This document shows, in pieces, positions 18,682 to 25,335 of a stretch of 51,197 nt of DNA. Source of the DNA: Curtobacterium sp. HSID17257 (GTDB lineage: Bacteria > Actinomycetota > Actinomycetes > Actinomycetales > Microbacteriaceae); NCBI RefSeq assembly GCF_003989515.1, contig NZ_RBLU01000011.1:1-51197 (forward strand), in the 5' to 3' direction. Both the position numbers and the translations under genes were made by a program. How positions within the stretch are numbered: the stretch's first letter is position 1; each line of letters begins with the position of its first letter. The notes under the pieces are model-generated. The model did not search any database. It saw only the letters and a list, made by a program, of their open reading frames with translations, and had not been told where the DNA came from.

Positions 18682-19686
18682 TCACTTCGTCAACCGTTCA
18701 GGTTGGCCCGTGGTTGCGTATGCAACGTTTTGTAGCGACTGCGTGTCCTTGTCCAGATAGCCGCCGCCGTACCATGTGTGTACGCCGTGGTCGCGAACTG
18801 GCTTGAGGCCTGGCGCCCCGTCGGCGCCGAAGCTGGTCGCACCGAACTCCGGCGCAGTCGGATCCTGATGGTGATCGGAGCTGAGGCCCCGACCGACCGC
18901 CGCCCACTCGTCGCCACCCCAGTGCTCGATGATCGGCTTCGCCACTTCCGCTTGTCCGGCGTACACCCTATCGGCGTGGATGTCGTCCGCTCCGTGGATG
19001 CTGTCCGGAATCCCGGCCGACGCGATGGCGGTGAACGAATCCACGTGCACGCCCTCCGTTGTGAGTGCGTAGGACGCTGTCGTCGTGCCGTATGAGTGCC
19101 CGAGGACGTTGACCGTCGGCATTCCTCCGGCCCTCGTCGCATCAAGCCCCTTGATCGAGTCAGCCAGCTTCTCGCCGCCGGCCTTCGCGTAGTTGCTGCC
19201 GAAGACGGTGAAGCTCGCCGGAGGGACCGGCGGTGCTTCGTATCCCATCCAGGCGACGATGGCGTTCGTGGAACCACGGCCGGATGGGGTCGCCTTCGCC
19301 TGCTCGCCGTAGACGTTCTGAGCGGCGCTCGTCCAGTCGGTCATACTGCCCGTGCTCGATCCCATCCCCGGTACCGCCCACGTGACGTTGGTCGCCTCGT
19401 CGAGATCTCCGATGGACACCGCCGCCAGGGGCGGGTGGTCTGTGCTGAGCATCGTGAGCGTTCTGGTTCCGTTGCGACCGTTGGGGTTGAGAGAAGACTT
19501 GATTGATTCGAGTGCGGAGAGGTCTGCCGCGTCCTCCCGCGCCTCCGCACTGTAGACGCGATCTGGGCGACCGATGTCGTCGAGGAACTGCTTGGCGGAT
19601 GCGATGCGGCGGTCGAGAACGGCGACGTTCGCGGCGCCGCGTGCCCAGTACGGAGCCCCTTCGAGGTTTCCCAGAGCAGTCAGCAC
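18682..19686 (-). pseudogene. Alpha/beta hydrolase (DUF1023-like), N-terminally truncated
   Basis: A 334-residue catalytic domain of the actinobacterial DUF1023-like alpha/beta hydrolases. The oxyanion-region motif is WAVPGMGSSTGSM, the nucleophile elbow is GHSYGT, and a C-terminal His lies in DHGVHTWYGGGYLD. Full-length relatives carry a long helical N-terminal domain before LTALGNLEGAPYWARGAANVAVLDRR; here that domain is missing and the frame opens at a GTG inside this conserved block. The sequence upstream (19680-19960) is from an unrelated membrane protein, so a rearrangement joint lies close to 19686. The catalytic part could still be translated from the GTG, which overlaps the preceding stop. 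A matching N-terminal piece lies at 24098-24424. Confidence 0.75.
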
Positions 19687-19960
19687 CGAACAAAGGTCCT
19701 CGGCAGGCGGTCCTCAAGGTTGCGGCGCAACCGCGGACGTGCACGCTGCGCCGATATGTGCTCGTCGAGTCGGACGCGGGTGACGAGAACAGCAGCGAGG
19801 AGGTAGGTCACCGCGTCAGCGGCACGATCCACGACAGGAGCGACTGCGTCGCGGCGGAGCCCACGATCCGCGACAGGAGCGACTGCGTCGCGGCGGAGCC
19901 GATGACGAACAGGATGCCGAACACGGACAAGGCGGCTGCGATCGCCCAGAGATCGAGCAC
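19680..19960 (-). pseudogene. Small membrane protein remnant, two frames, with tandem duplication
   Basis: On the minus strand, 19960-19808 encodes a hydrophobic peptide (LDLWAIAAALSVFGILFVIG, then SAATQSLLSRIVG repeated). The next frame, 19811-19680, continues with YLLAAVLVTRVRLDEHIS and a basic tail. The two frames touch by GTGA. I read this as one small membrane protein broken by a frameshift, though two coupled genes cannot be excluded. The tail ends within the GTG of the truncated hydrolase. An in-frame 39-bp tandem duplication (19823-19900) inserts 13 residues into the membrane segment. No family is recognised. Confidence 0.5.
19823..19900. repeat. Tandem duplication, 2 x 39 bp
   Basis: Units 19823-19861 and 19862-19900 differ at one base (CCACGACAGG against CCGCGACAGG). 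The length is a multiple of three, so the membrane-protein frame on the minus strand is kept and simply repeats 13 residues. Confidence 0.9.
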
Positions 19961-20010
19961 TCCGACCGCCTCGGACTCCGTCGTTCCGCCCGTCTCGCTA
20001 GGGTCGAGGC

Positions 20011-20551
20011 GTGGGGAACAGGGCGGACATGAAGACGGTACGTCGCCTGCAGGTTGACAGGATCAGCGGCTCCGCGGTGTCCGTCGCTGCTGCGGCGCTC
20101 GCACTGATGGGGTGCTCCGGAGGGCCCTCCTCGGAGAACGAGCAGCCCCCCCCCCCCCCCCGACCGGGCGAAGGACGCCGTCGTCACGATCGTCGACGAC
20201 ACCGCCGGTGCAGTCGGCGGCACTTGGTCGGCCGCGAGCGGTCCGGCGGTCCAAGGCTGCATGCGCGACAACGGTGCACCTGGTGCCGCCTACTTCTTGA
20301 CGGAGATGCGCGAACAGCGTGCAGGAGATCCCGCCGACGACGTCGCCACGGTCGAACGGCTGTGGAAGGACAAGGGCCTCACGACCGAACGCCACGAGAG
20401 CGGAGGCACCGACCCGACGCTGGGCGTCCGGGGAACGGGCGGCCCGGCCACGAGCACGGACTTCCTCGCCGACGAACGCGGGTACAGCCTCGACGCCGTC
20501 TCCGTCTGCACCGCTGGCGATGCAGAGGATCTCCAGCGGAACGGCGAGTGA
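20011..20551 (+). pseudogene. Putative lipoprotein, cassette family member 2, frameshifted at a C16 tract
   Basis: The first frame gives MGNRADMKTVRRLQVDRI, a hydrophobic segment and the lipobox ALMGC, then SGGPSSENEQ and Pro residues. At a run of 16 C (20146-20161) the frame must shift by one base to continue as DRAKDAVVTIVDDTAGAVGG... to a stop at 20551. A tract of 15 or 18 C would restore one protein of about 180 residues. The joined product is a clear relative of the lipoprotein at 18138-18635. The GTG at 20011 has TAGGGT (19999-20004) exactly six bases upstream, suggesting a leaderless mRNA; the ATG at 20029 is the alternative. Phase variation, decay or a sequencing error would all explain the break. 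Confidence 0.75.
20146..20161 (+). repeat. Homopolymer, 16 C
   Basis: A run of 16 C lies inside the lipoprotein coding region just after the lipobox. The number of C decides whether the signal peptide is in frame with the mature part. Confidence 0.9.
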
Positions 20552-20592
20552 CAGACCCGCGGAGCATCAGGCACAGGGCGTTGACTACGCAC

Positions 20593-21018
20593 ATGATCAC
20601 CAAGGCGAAGATCCACGAGATCGAGAACGCTCCTGTCAAGGACCGCGACGGCGCATCCATCGGCAAGGTCGCGCAGGTCTTCCCCTCCGCCGAGGACGGC
20701 AGTGCCGCGTTCATCAGCGTCGCAACGGGACTCCTCGGGGGTCACACCGTGCTCGTCCCGGTCGAGGACGCCACGTTCGACGGCAACGACCTGCACGTCG
20801 GCTACTCGAAGAGCGCGATCAAGGATGCCCCTTCCCCAGGAGCCGGGAACGCCTTGACCGACACCCAGGCGAATGCCGTCCGCAAGCACTTCGGGCTGTC
20901 CCCGGCAGGCAAGGCGACCGGCGACATGGGCGACCCGCACGAGAACCTCGACCAGGCCGGTACCGGTCCGGCGGGCGCCGACGACACCGAGGGCGCGGGA
21001 GCGACGCCGCCGGCGTGA
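20593..21018 (+). CDS. PRC-barrel domain protein
   Basis: A 141-residue cytoplasmic protein with a PRC-barrel fold at residues about 5-75 (VKDRDGASIGKVAQVF, then HTVLVPVEDATF and LHVGYSKSAIKDAP). A Pro/Gly/Asp-rich tail follows. In actinobacteria such stand-alone PRC-barrel proteins are common and often stress related; no partner is evident. The ATG at 20593 is 42 bases after the lipoprotein stop. An upstream in-frame TTG at 20581 is possible. It is followed 19 bases later by the RES-domain gene, so the two may be cotranscribed. Confidence 0.82.
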   Translation: MITKAKIHEIENAPVKDRDGASIGKVAQVFPSAEDGSAAFISVATGLLGGHTVLVPVEDATFDGNDLHVGYSKSAIKDAPSPGAGNALTDTQANAVRKHFGLSPAGKATGDMGDPHENLDQAGTGPAGADDTEGAGATPPA

Positions 21019-21037
21019 GCCGCACCAGGATGCTTTC

Positions 21038-21535
21038 GTGAGCGACGACCGAGACATCTTCGCACCGGAGGTGCGAGGCACCTTCTTCCGCGCGGTGGAC
21101 CCGCGCTTCCGCGCATCCGCCATCGCAGGGTCACGGTCCGCAGGCCGGTACTCACGTGCTGACGAGCCCACGCTGTACCTCAGCTCGTCCGTCGAGGGTG
21201 TGGAAGCCGCACTGGTGGCGCATCCGGACACGCGCGCCACGGAGCCGATGATCGTCGAGGTGGACGTGGTGGCGTCCCGGATCGTCGACCTCCGCGACGC
21301 GACCGCTCGTGCTGCGGCCGGGGTCGACCTCGAGGACGCGACCGCTCCGTGGCAGCAGGTCGTCGCCGACGGTGGCGTCCCGGCCTCGTGGCAGGTCCGA
21401 GACCGCCTGGTGGCACTCGGCGCCGACGGCCTGATCGATCCGTCGAGGAAGCGCCCGGGCCTCTGGCACCTCGTGTTGTTCCGCTGGAACACCGACGGTG
21501 CGCCGCAGGTACGCGTCCGGACAGAGGCAGGCTGA
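21038..21535 (+). CDS. RES-domain protein
   Basis: A 165-residue protein that fits the RES fold: the Arg in RGTFFRAVDP, the Tyr in AGRYSRADEPTLYLSSS, the Glu in EGVEAAL, and a late SWQVRDRLVALGADGLIDPS with the conserved Ser, followed by LWHLVLFRWN. RES proteins of known function are NAD-degrading toxins paired with an Xre/MbcA-type antitoxin. No such antitoxin gene is next to it (upstream PRC-barrel, downstream SdpI-like), so it may be a solitary RES enzyme with another role. The GTG at 21038 has AGGA seven bases upstream. Confidence 0.72.
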   Translation: MSDDRDIFAPEVRGTFFRAVDPRFRASAIAGSRSAGRYSRADEPTLYLSSSVEGVEAALVAHPDTRATEPMIVEVDVVASRIVDLRDATARAAAGVDLEDATAPWQQVVADGGVPASWQVRDRLVALGADGLIDPSRKRPGLWHLVLFRWNTDGAPQVRVRTEAG

Positions 21536-21612
21536 GACCGTGCCGGGTTCGACGACACGTAGGTGACACTGATACTTCGCTGTTCTCCGCCGGGGGCGCT
21601 AGCGTCGTCGGC

Positions 21613-22038
21613 ATGGACGGTGCGGTGGTGGTGTTCCCGATGGCCCTCGAGATCGGGGCGGCTGCGCTGGTCACGTGGCTGACGTGGCGGGCCGCCAATG
21701 GCTCCCTGCCACGGAACAGCCTCGCCGGCGTCCGGACGTCGGTCACGATGTCCAGCGAGGCGGCCTGGCGGATCGGCCATCGTGCAGCGCTGCGCCCGAC
21801 GATCATCTCCGGCCTCCTCGTGACGGCGTGGTGCGCGATCAGCATCGGAGTTCCAGCGCTCCACACACCTGCCGCCGTCCTCGTCGCCGCTGGTCTCCTC
21901 GTCGGTGGAGCACTCCTGTCCATCCCGGCCGCCCACCGCGCCGTACGACGAGCGTTGCCCGAGGCTGGAGGCGACGGTTCTCACCCCGATGGCTCCCCCC
22001 GCGACCCCGTCGCCCGTCTCGAACGGGGGGGACACTGA
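21613..22038 (+). CDS. SdpI-family membrane protein
   Basis: A 141-residue membrane protein with three hydrophobic segments (residues about 8-25, 60-78 and 85-103). The loop LPRNSLAGVRTSVTMSSEAAWRIGHRAA is the hallmark of the SdpI/YhfL family. Bacillus SdpI gives immunity to the SdpC toxin, but most actinobacterial members have no known toxin partner and none is seen here. The ATG has TAGCGT at 21600-21605, seven bases upstream, and no ribosome binding site. Confidence 0.83.
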   Translation: MDGAVVVFPMALEIGAAALVTWLTWRAANGSLPRNSLAGVRTSVTMSSEAAWRIGHRAALRPTIISGLLVTAWCAISIGVPALHTPAAVLVAAGLLVGGALLSIPAAHRAVRRALPEAGGDGSHPDGSPRDPVARLERGGH

Positions 22039-22059
22039 CGACGCCGGTACGGTCGGATG

Positions 22060-22617
22060 ATGCTGTGCACGTGGGTGTCCCATCCCGAGGTGATCGTCGA
22101 CCCAGCCGTCCGGATCCAGGACTGGGGTCTGTCACCGGCCGGACGTGACCGTGCAGCACGCATCGCGGCACTGTTCCCCCATCCCCTCCGCATGGTCAGC
22201 AGCAGCGAGCGGAAGGCCCTGGACACCGCTGAGATCATCGCCGGGCAGTGGGGCACGGAGTTCGAGGTCGACGAGGACCTCGGTGAGATGGACCGCAGCG
22301 CGACCGGCTACCTCGACCCGAGCGAGTTCGAACCGACCGTCGACGCGTTCTTCGCCGAACCGCAGCGGTCCGTCCGCGGCTGGGAACGTGCGATCGACGC
22401 CCAGAGCCGTGTCGAGCGCGCGGTCCGACGCATCGCGGCGCAGACGCCCGAGCGGGGCATCGCGTTCATCGCCCACGGCGGGGTCGGCGCGCTCCTGCTG
22501 GCGAGCCTCCGACGCGAGCGCATCAGCCGCGCACTCGATCAGCCCGCGATGGGCAGTTCGTTCACCTTCGACCCGCAGGACTGGACGGTGCTGTCGTCGT
22601 GGGAGCACGTCCGCTGA
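22060..22617 (+). CDS. Histidine phosphatase family protein
   Basis: A 185-residue member of the histidine phosphatase (phosphoglycerate mutase-like) superfamily. The usual RHG is replaced by SHPEV, as in a known side branch that keeps the catalytic His. WGLSPAGRDRA, SSSERKALDTAEII and the second His in FIAHGGVGALL complete the family pattern. The substrate is unknown. Of the two adjacent ATGs (22057 and 22060) I prefer the second, because TACGGT at 22048-22053 then lies exactly six bases upstream, as for other apparently leaderless genes here. Confidence 0.82.
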   Translation: MLCTWVSHPEVIVDPAVRIQDWGLSPAGRDRAARIAALFPHPLRMVSSSERKALDTAEIIAGQWGTEFEVDEDLGEMDRSATGYLDPSEFEPTVDAFFAEPQRSVRGWERAIDAQSRVERAVRRIAAQTPERGIAFIAHGGVGALLLASLRRERISRALDQPAMGSSFTFDPQDWTVLSSWEHVR

Positions 22618-22708
22618 AGCGGCGCGTGGGTAGGCCAGCCCGGACCGGACAACGGTTCATCCGCTCGACGCCAGTACCCTGACCGCAGGGGAACACGAGG
22701 GGGAACCG

Positions 22709-23035
22709 ATGAGCGACGACGTCCGGGAACGATCGACGGCATGGCAGCTGGGGTGGCTCGCGGTGTCCGGACCAGCCGTGGTCGTCGTCGGCGTGGTCCT
22801 GTACATCCTGCTGCACGCCGCCTTCATGGGCTACGCCGTGGTGTTGCTGCAGCTCTGGGTCCTCGCTGCCGTCGTCTTCGGCATCTGCGCCGTCGTCACC
22901 GGCACGCGTGACCGGGGGCGGCAGCGGCGGGACGCCACCCGCGGCGCGGTGATCGGCGTCGTCGGGGCCGTCCTGAGCGTCGCCGAACTCGTCGCCTTCG
23001 GCTCCCTCGTCGCCTTCCTCAGCCGACAGTCCTGA
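22709..23035 (+). CDS. Small membrane protein, unknown
   Basis: A 108-residue protein with three hydrophobic stretches (about residues 15-38, 42-63 and 80-103) separated by the basic loop TRDRGRQRRDATRG. No family is recognised with confidence. The ATG at 22709 follows GGGGGAAC. It stands between the phosphatase and another small membrane protein, all on the plus strand. Confidence 0.68.
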   Translation: MSDDVRERSTAWQLGWLAVSGPAVVVVGVVLYILLHAAFMGYAVVLLQLWVLAAVVFGICAVVTGTRDRGRQRRDATRGAVIGVVGAVLSVAELVAFGSLVAFLSRQS

Positions 23036-23048
23036 GCGAGGGCTCCGC

Positions 23049-23375
23049 GTGGACGACCAGCGCACCATCGCCGAGATGAACAGCCCCCGGAAGGCGTTCC
23101 GGGTCACGGCCCGGACCGGGTTCATCGTCGCGGCGGCGATGTTCGTCCTTCCACTCGTCCGCCCGCTGGTCGGCGCCGGCGCCCACGCCGTGGCGATCGT
23201 CAGCATGACGGCGGCGTGGGCGGTACTGGTGTCCGCGTCGTCGTTCGCGGCGATGGCGGCGACGAAGCCGGGCGGCCACCCGTGGGTGCACCAGCTGTGG
23301 GCCGTCCCCGTCGCGATCATCGCGATGGTCCCCGGCGCCGCGATCGCACTCCTGCTGTACGGGTGGCTCGCGTAG
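23049..23375 (+). CDS. Small membrane protein, duplicated downstream
   Basis: A 108-residue protein with three or four hydrophobic segments: RTGFIVAAAMFVLPLV, VAIVSMTAAWAVLVSASSF, and WAVPVAIIAMVPGAAIALLLYG at the end. The family is not recognised. The GTG start at 23049 is 13 bases after the previous stop, so the two are likely cotranscribed. Residues 20 onward and the downstream terminator are repeated, in decayed form, at 24555-24930. Confidence 0.68.
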   Translation: MDDQRTIAEMNSPRKAFRVTARTGFIVAAAMFVLPLVRPLVGAGAHAVAIVSMTAAWAVLVSASSFAAMAATKPGGHPWVHQLWAVPVAIIAMVPGAAIALLLYGWLA

Positions 23376-23487
23376 CCGGCTCAGCACGCAACCACGCGAC
23401 GGGCGGGTGCCGTCGCGCCCGCGGGATGCGCGCCTCCAGATCCGGACTGGAGGCGCGCCAGCGGTCCGTCCGGCCGCTCCCGTGATG
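23108..23487. repeat. Direct repeat copy 1 (about 380 bp)
   Basis: This covers most of the small membrane protein gene, its stop and the GGAGGC hairpin. It matches 24557-24930 closely, with one-base indels. The two copies bracket the lipoprotein at 23535-24017 and the hydrolase remnant at 24098-24424. Confidence 0.88.
23428..23458. terminator. GGAGGC-type hairpin
   Basis: Perfect 12-bp arms GCGCGCCTCCAG (23428-23439) and CTGGAGGCGCGC (23447-23458) with a 7-nt loop, between the convergent membrane protein and lipoprotein genes. A decayed copy lies at about 24878-24906. Confidence 0.7.
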
Positions 23488-23534
23488 ACGGGGTCGCCTC
23501 GGCGGACCGGTCGGGCCGTGAGAGAAGCTTCCGG

Positions 23535-24017
23535 TCAGTCCGACGACGAACGGACGAAGAGGTAGTCGGGACGAGGCACATCGAGTGATCCGCTGTAGAA
23601 ACCGAGGGCTCCGCTGGTCGGGTAGCCCTGGCGCACGAAGTGGTCATCGAAGTAGAACCGGATGCCGGTCGAGTCGCCGTCGGCCGCCTTCCATCGTCCG
23701 GAGAAGCTCGCCGAGTCGCCGTTCGCACAACCCGGAGGGCTCGTCGCAGCGTTGCCGGTTCGGCACGCGAGGTCGAGCGGGATGTTGCGCGCTGTGTACG
23801 TCCGGTCCGCCGACACGGTGAACTCCGTCGCTCGATCACCGTCCGCACCCTCGAGCACCCAGGTGCCGGTGTAGTCCTCCGGCTCGGTCTGTGCCGTGAC
23901 GGTGCAACCGGTCAACAACAGCGTCAGCACCGCGATCGACGTCGCGATGCCCACCGAGTGTTCGAGGATGTCCCTGCGCTGGTCACCCGGCAGCTCGTTC
24001 TTCACGACCTGCGTCAT
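23535..24017 (-). CDS. Putative lipoprotein, downstream of hydrolase remnant
   Basis: A 160-residue secreted lipoprotein. The hydrophobic segment is IATSIAVLTLLLTGC with the lipobox LLTGC. The mature part is YTGTWVLEGADGDRATEFTVSADRTYTA, then a Cys pair (LACRTGN, PGCANGD), and ends with a beta-rich region, suggesting a small lipocalin-like or beta-barrel fold. No family is assigned. I chose the ATG at 24017; the frame is open further upstream, but that part encodes no plausible signal. It follows the hydrolase N-terminal remnant by 80 bases, mirroring the hydrolase-lipoprotein order at 19686-18138. Confidence 0.66.
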   Translation of the reverse strand: MTQVVKNELPGDQRRDILEHSVGIATSIAVLTLLLTGCTVTAQTEPEDYTGTWVLEGADGDRATEFTVSADRTYTARNIPLDLACRTGNAATSPPGCANGDSASFSGRWKAADGDSTGIRFYFDDHFVRQGYPTSGALGFYSGSLDVPRPDYLFVRSSSD

Positions 24018-24097
24018 CTTGCTGTCCGATCCGTAGAGCAATGTCCGGGGTGACGTGCCAATTGCCCGCCCGAACAGCATCTCGCCCTGCCCAATCG

Positions 24098-24424
24098 TCA
24101 GGACGGTTCCGGCGTAGAAGTCCGCCGCCATTCCTCGGCGCGCGCGGCATCGCTCAGCGCACGGATGCCGCTCGCGACCTCGCCGAGCTTCGTGGTGAGC
24201 TCGCGCGCATCCTCCTGGGCGATCTCAGCGTTAGACCGGAACGTCTCTGCGGAACCGCCTGCGAAGTCGGTGCCGGCCAGCGTGACGAACGCCGCGCGCA
24301 ACGGAGACTGGAGCTCCACCTTTCACTTCGCCAGGTCGCACTGCCGTGCGAGGTCGTCGGCCGCGGCGAAGTCGTACGTCAGGTCCGGTAGCGCGCAGGC
24401 GGTCAGGTCCGTCGGTCCAGTCAC
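24098..24424 (-). pseudogene. N-terminal remnant of a DUF1023-like hydrolase, in-frame stop
   Basis: From the GTG at 24424 the frame reads MTGPTDLTACALPDLTYDF, then AAADDLARQCDLAK, a TGA at 24323-24325, and in the same frame KVELQSPLRAAFVTLAGTDF with a helical stretch ending EEWRRTSTPEPS and a stop at 24098. This resembles the WXG-like helical N-terminal domain normally fused to DUF1023-type hydrolases. The catalytic domain is absent here; the piece at 18682-19686 has exactly the missing part. A run of 14 G (minus strand) lies six bases before the GTG. I read this as a broken gene with low expression potential. Confidence 0.6.
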
Positions 24425-24430
24425 CGTTGT

Positions 24431-24444
24431 CCCCCCCCCCCCCC
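24431..24444. repeat. Homopolymer, 14 C (G on the minus strand)
   Basis: A run of 14 C lies six bases upstream of the GTG of the hydrolase N-terminal remnant, where length change would alter promoter or ribosome-binding spacing on the minus strand. Confidence 0.9.
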
Positions 24445-24554
24445 GGAATGCGGTGTTGTCTCAGTGGAACCTAACGCAAGCTTGTCGCCCGTGCCGCTAA
24501 TCCTCAAGGGAGCCGGCCCGAAGGGTTGGTACGCCCGACCGCGGTGCTCGTATT

Positions 24555-24825
24555 GTGGCGAGGACCGGCTTCATCGTCGCGACGGTGATGTTCCTCCTCC
24601 CGCTCGCTCCCGCCCTGCTCGACCGTTGGTGGAACTTCCTGCCGATCGTGTTCATGACGGCCGCGGGGGCCGTGCTGGTGTCCGCGTCTTCGTTCGCGGC
24701 GATGGCGGGTACGAAGCCGGGTGGCCCACCCGTGGGTGCAGCAGCTATGGGCCGTCCCCCTGGCGATCATCGCGACGGTCCCCGGCGTCGCGATCGCACT
24801 CATGCTGTACGGCCGGCTCGCGTAG
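24555..24825 (+). pseudogene. Frameshifted copy of the 23049 membrane protein
   Basis: It starts as ARTGFIVATVMFLLPLAP and matches the gene at 23049-23375 from about its residue 21. An extra C near 24725 (GGTGGCCCACCCG against GGCGGCCACCCG) breaks the frame. In the shifted frame the rest reads AHPWVQQLWAVPLAIIATVP and ends LMLYGRLA at the TAG at 24825. The first 20 residues are missing. It is part of direct repeat copy 2. Confidence 0.85.
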
Positions 24826-24930
24826 CCGGCCCAGCACGCAACCATGCGACGGGCGGGTGCCGTCGCGCCTGCGGGATGCGCGCCTCTAGATCCTGATTGG
24901 AGGCGCGGTGCCGGTCCGTTCTGCCGCTCG
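24557..24930. repeat. Direct repeat copy 2 (about 374 bp)
   Basis: A second, decayed copy of 23108-23487, including the region after the stop and the degenerate GGAGGC hairpin (CGCGCCTCTAG...TTGGAGGCGCG). See copy 1. Confidence 0.88.
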
Positions 24931-24964
24931 CGTCGCCGCGCGTCACCCTGGCACCGGGCGTTGA

Positions 24965-25253
24965 TCAGTCCCAGGGACCGTCCGCGGTTCCGAGGTGCTC
25001 TGCACCGAGCGATGTGATCGGCAGTACCGCGAGGCTCGCGATCCCCACCTGCAGGAGCGCCGCTCATGAGGTCCCGACGCGCCCGATCGCCCCGCATCCC
25101 TTCGATGACCGCGCAGAAGTAAGTGCGGAGCGCATCGGCGTCGGCGTCGGCGTCGGCCTCGCCGGCTGCCTGCGCGTCCACGATCGAGGCCGTGTAGCCA
25201 GCGCGGATGGTGTCGGACGTCTTGAGCCTTTGGGTCCCGAGCTGACATCTCAA
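24965..25253 (-). pseudogene. TetR-family regulator C-terminal remnant
   Basis: The minus strand encodes KTSDTIRAGYTASIVDAQAA, an acidic Asp/Ala run and LRTYFCAVIEGMRGDRARRDL, which matches the ligand-binding C-terminus of TetR regulators. After a frameshift the end continues as VGIASLAVLPITSLGAEHLG to a stop at 24965. There is no DNA-binding domain. The Asp-Ala run is encoded by a GTCGGC microsatellite (about 25135-25158). The short region 25254-25335 before the helicase stop holds nothing I can identify. Confidence 0.6.
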
Positions 25254-25335
25254 CGGCGGCGCCGAGCAGCAGCAAGGGCGCCTCCTTGATAGGAACCGTC
25301 ATAGTTAGCCCGCCGACCGGTAGACCGAAAGCCAT

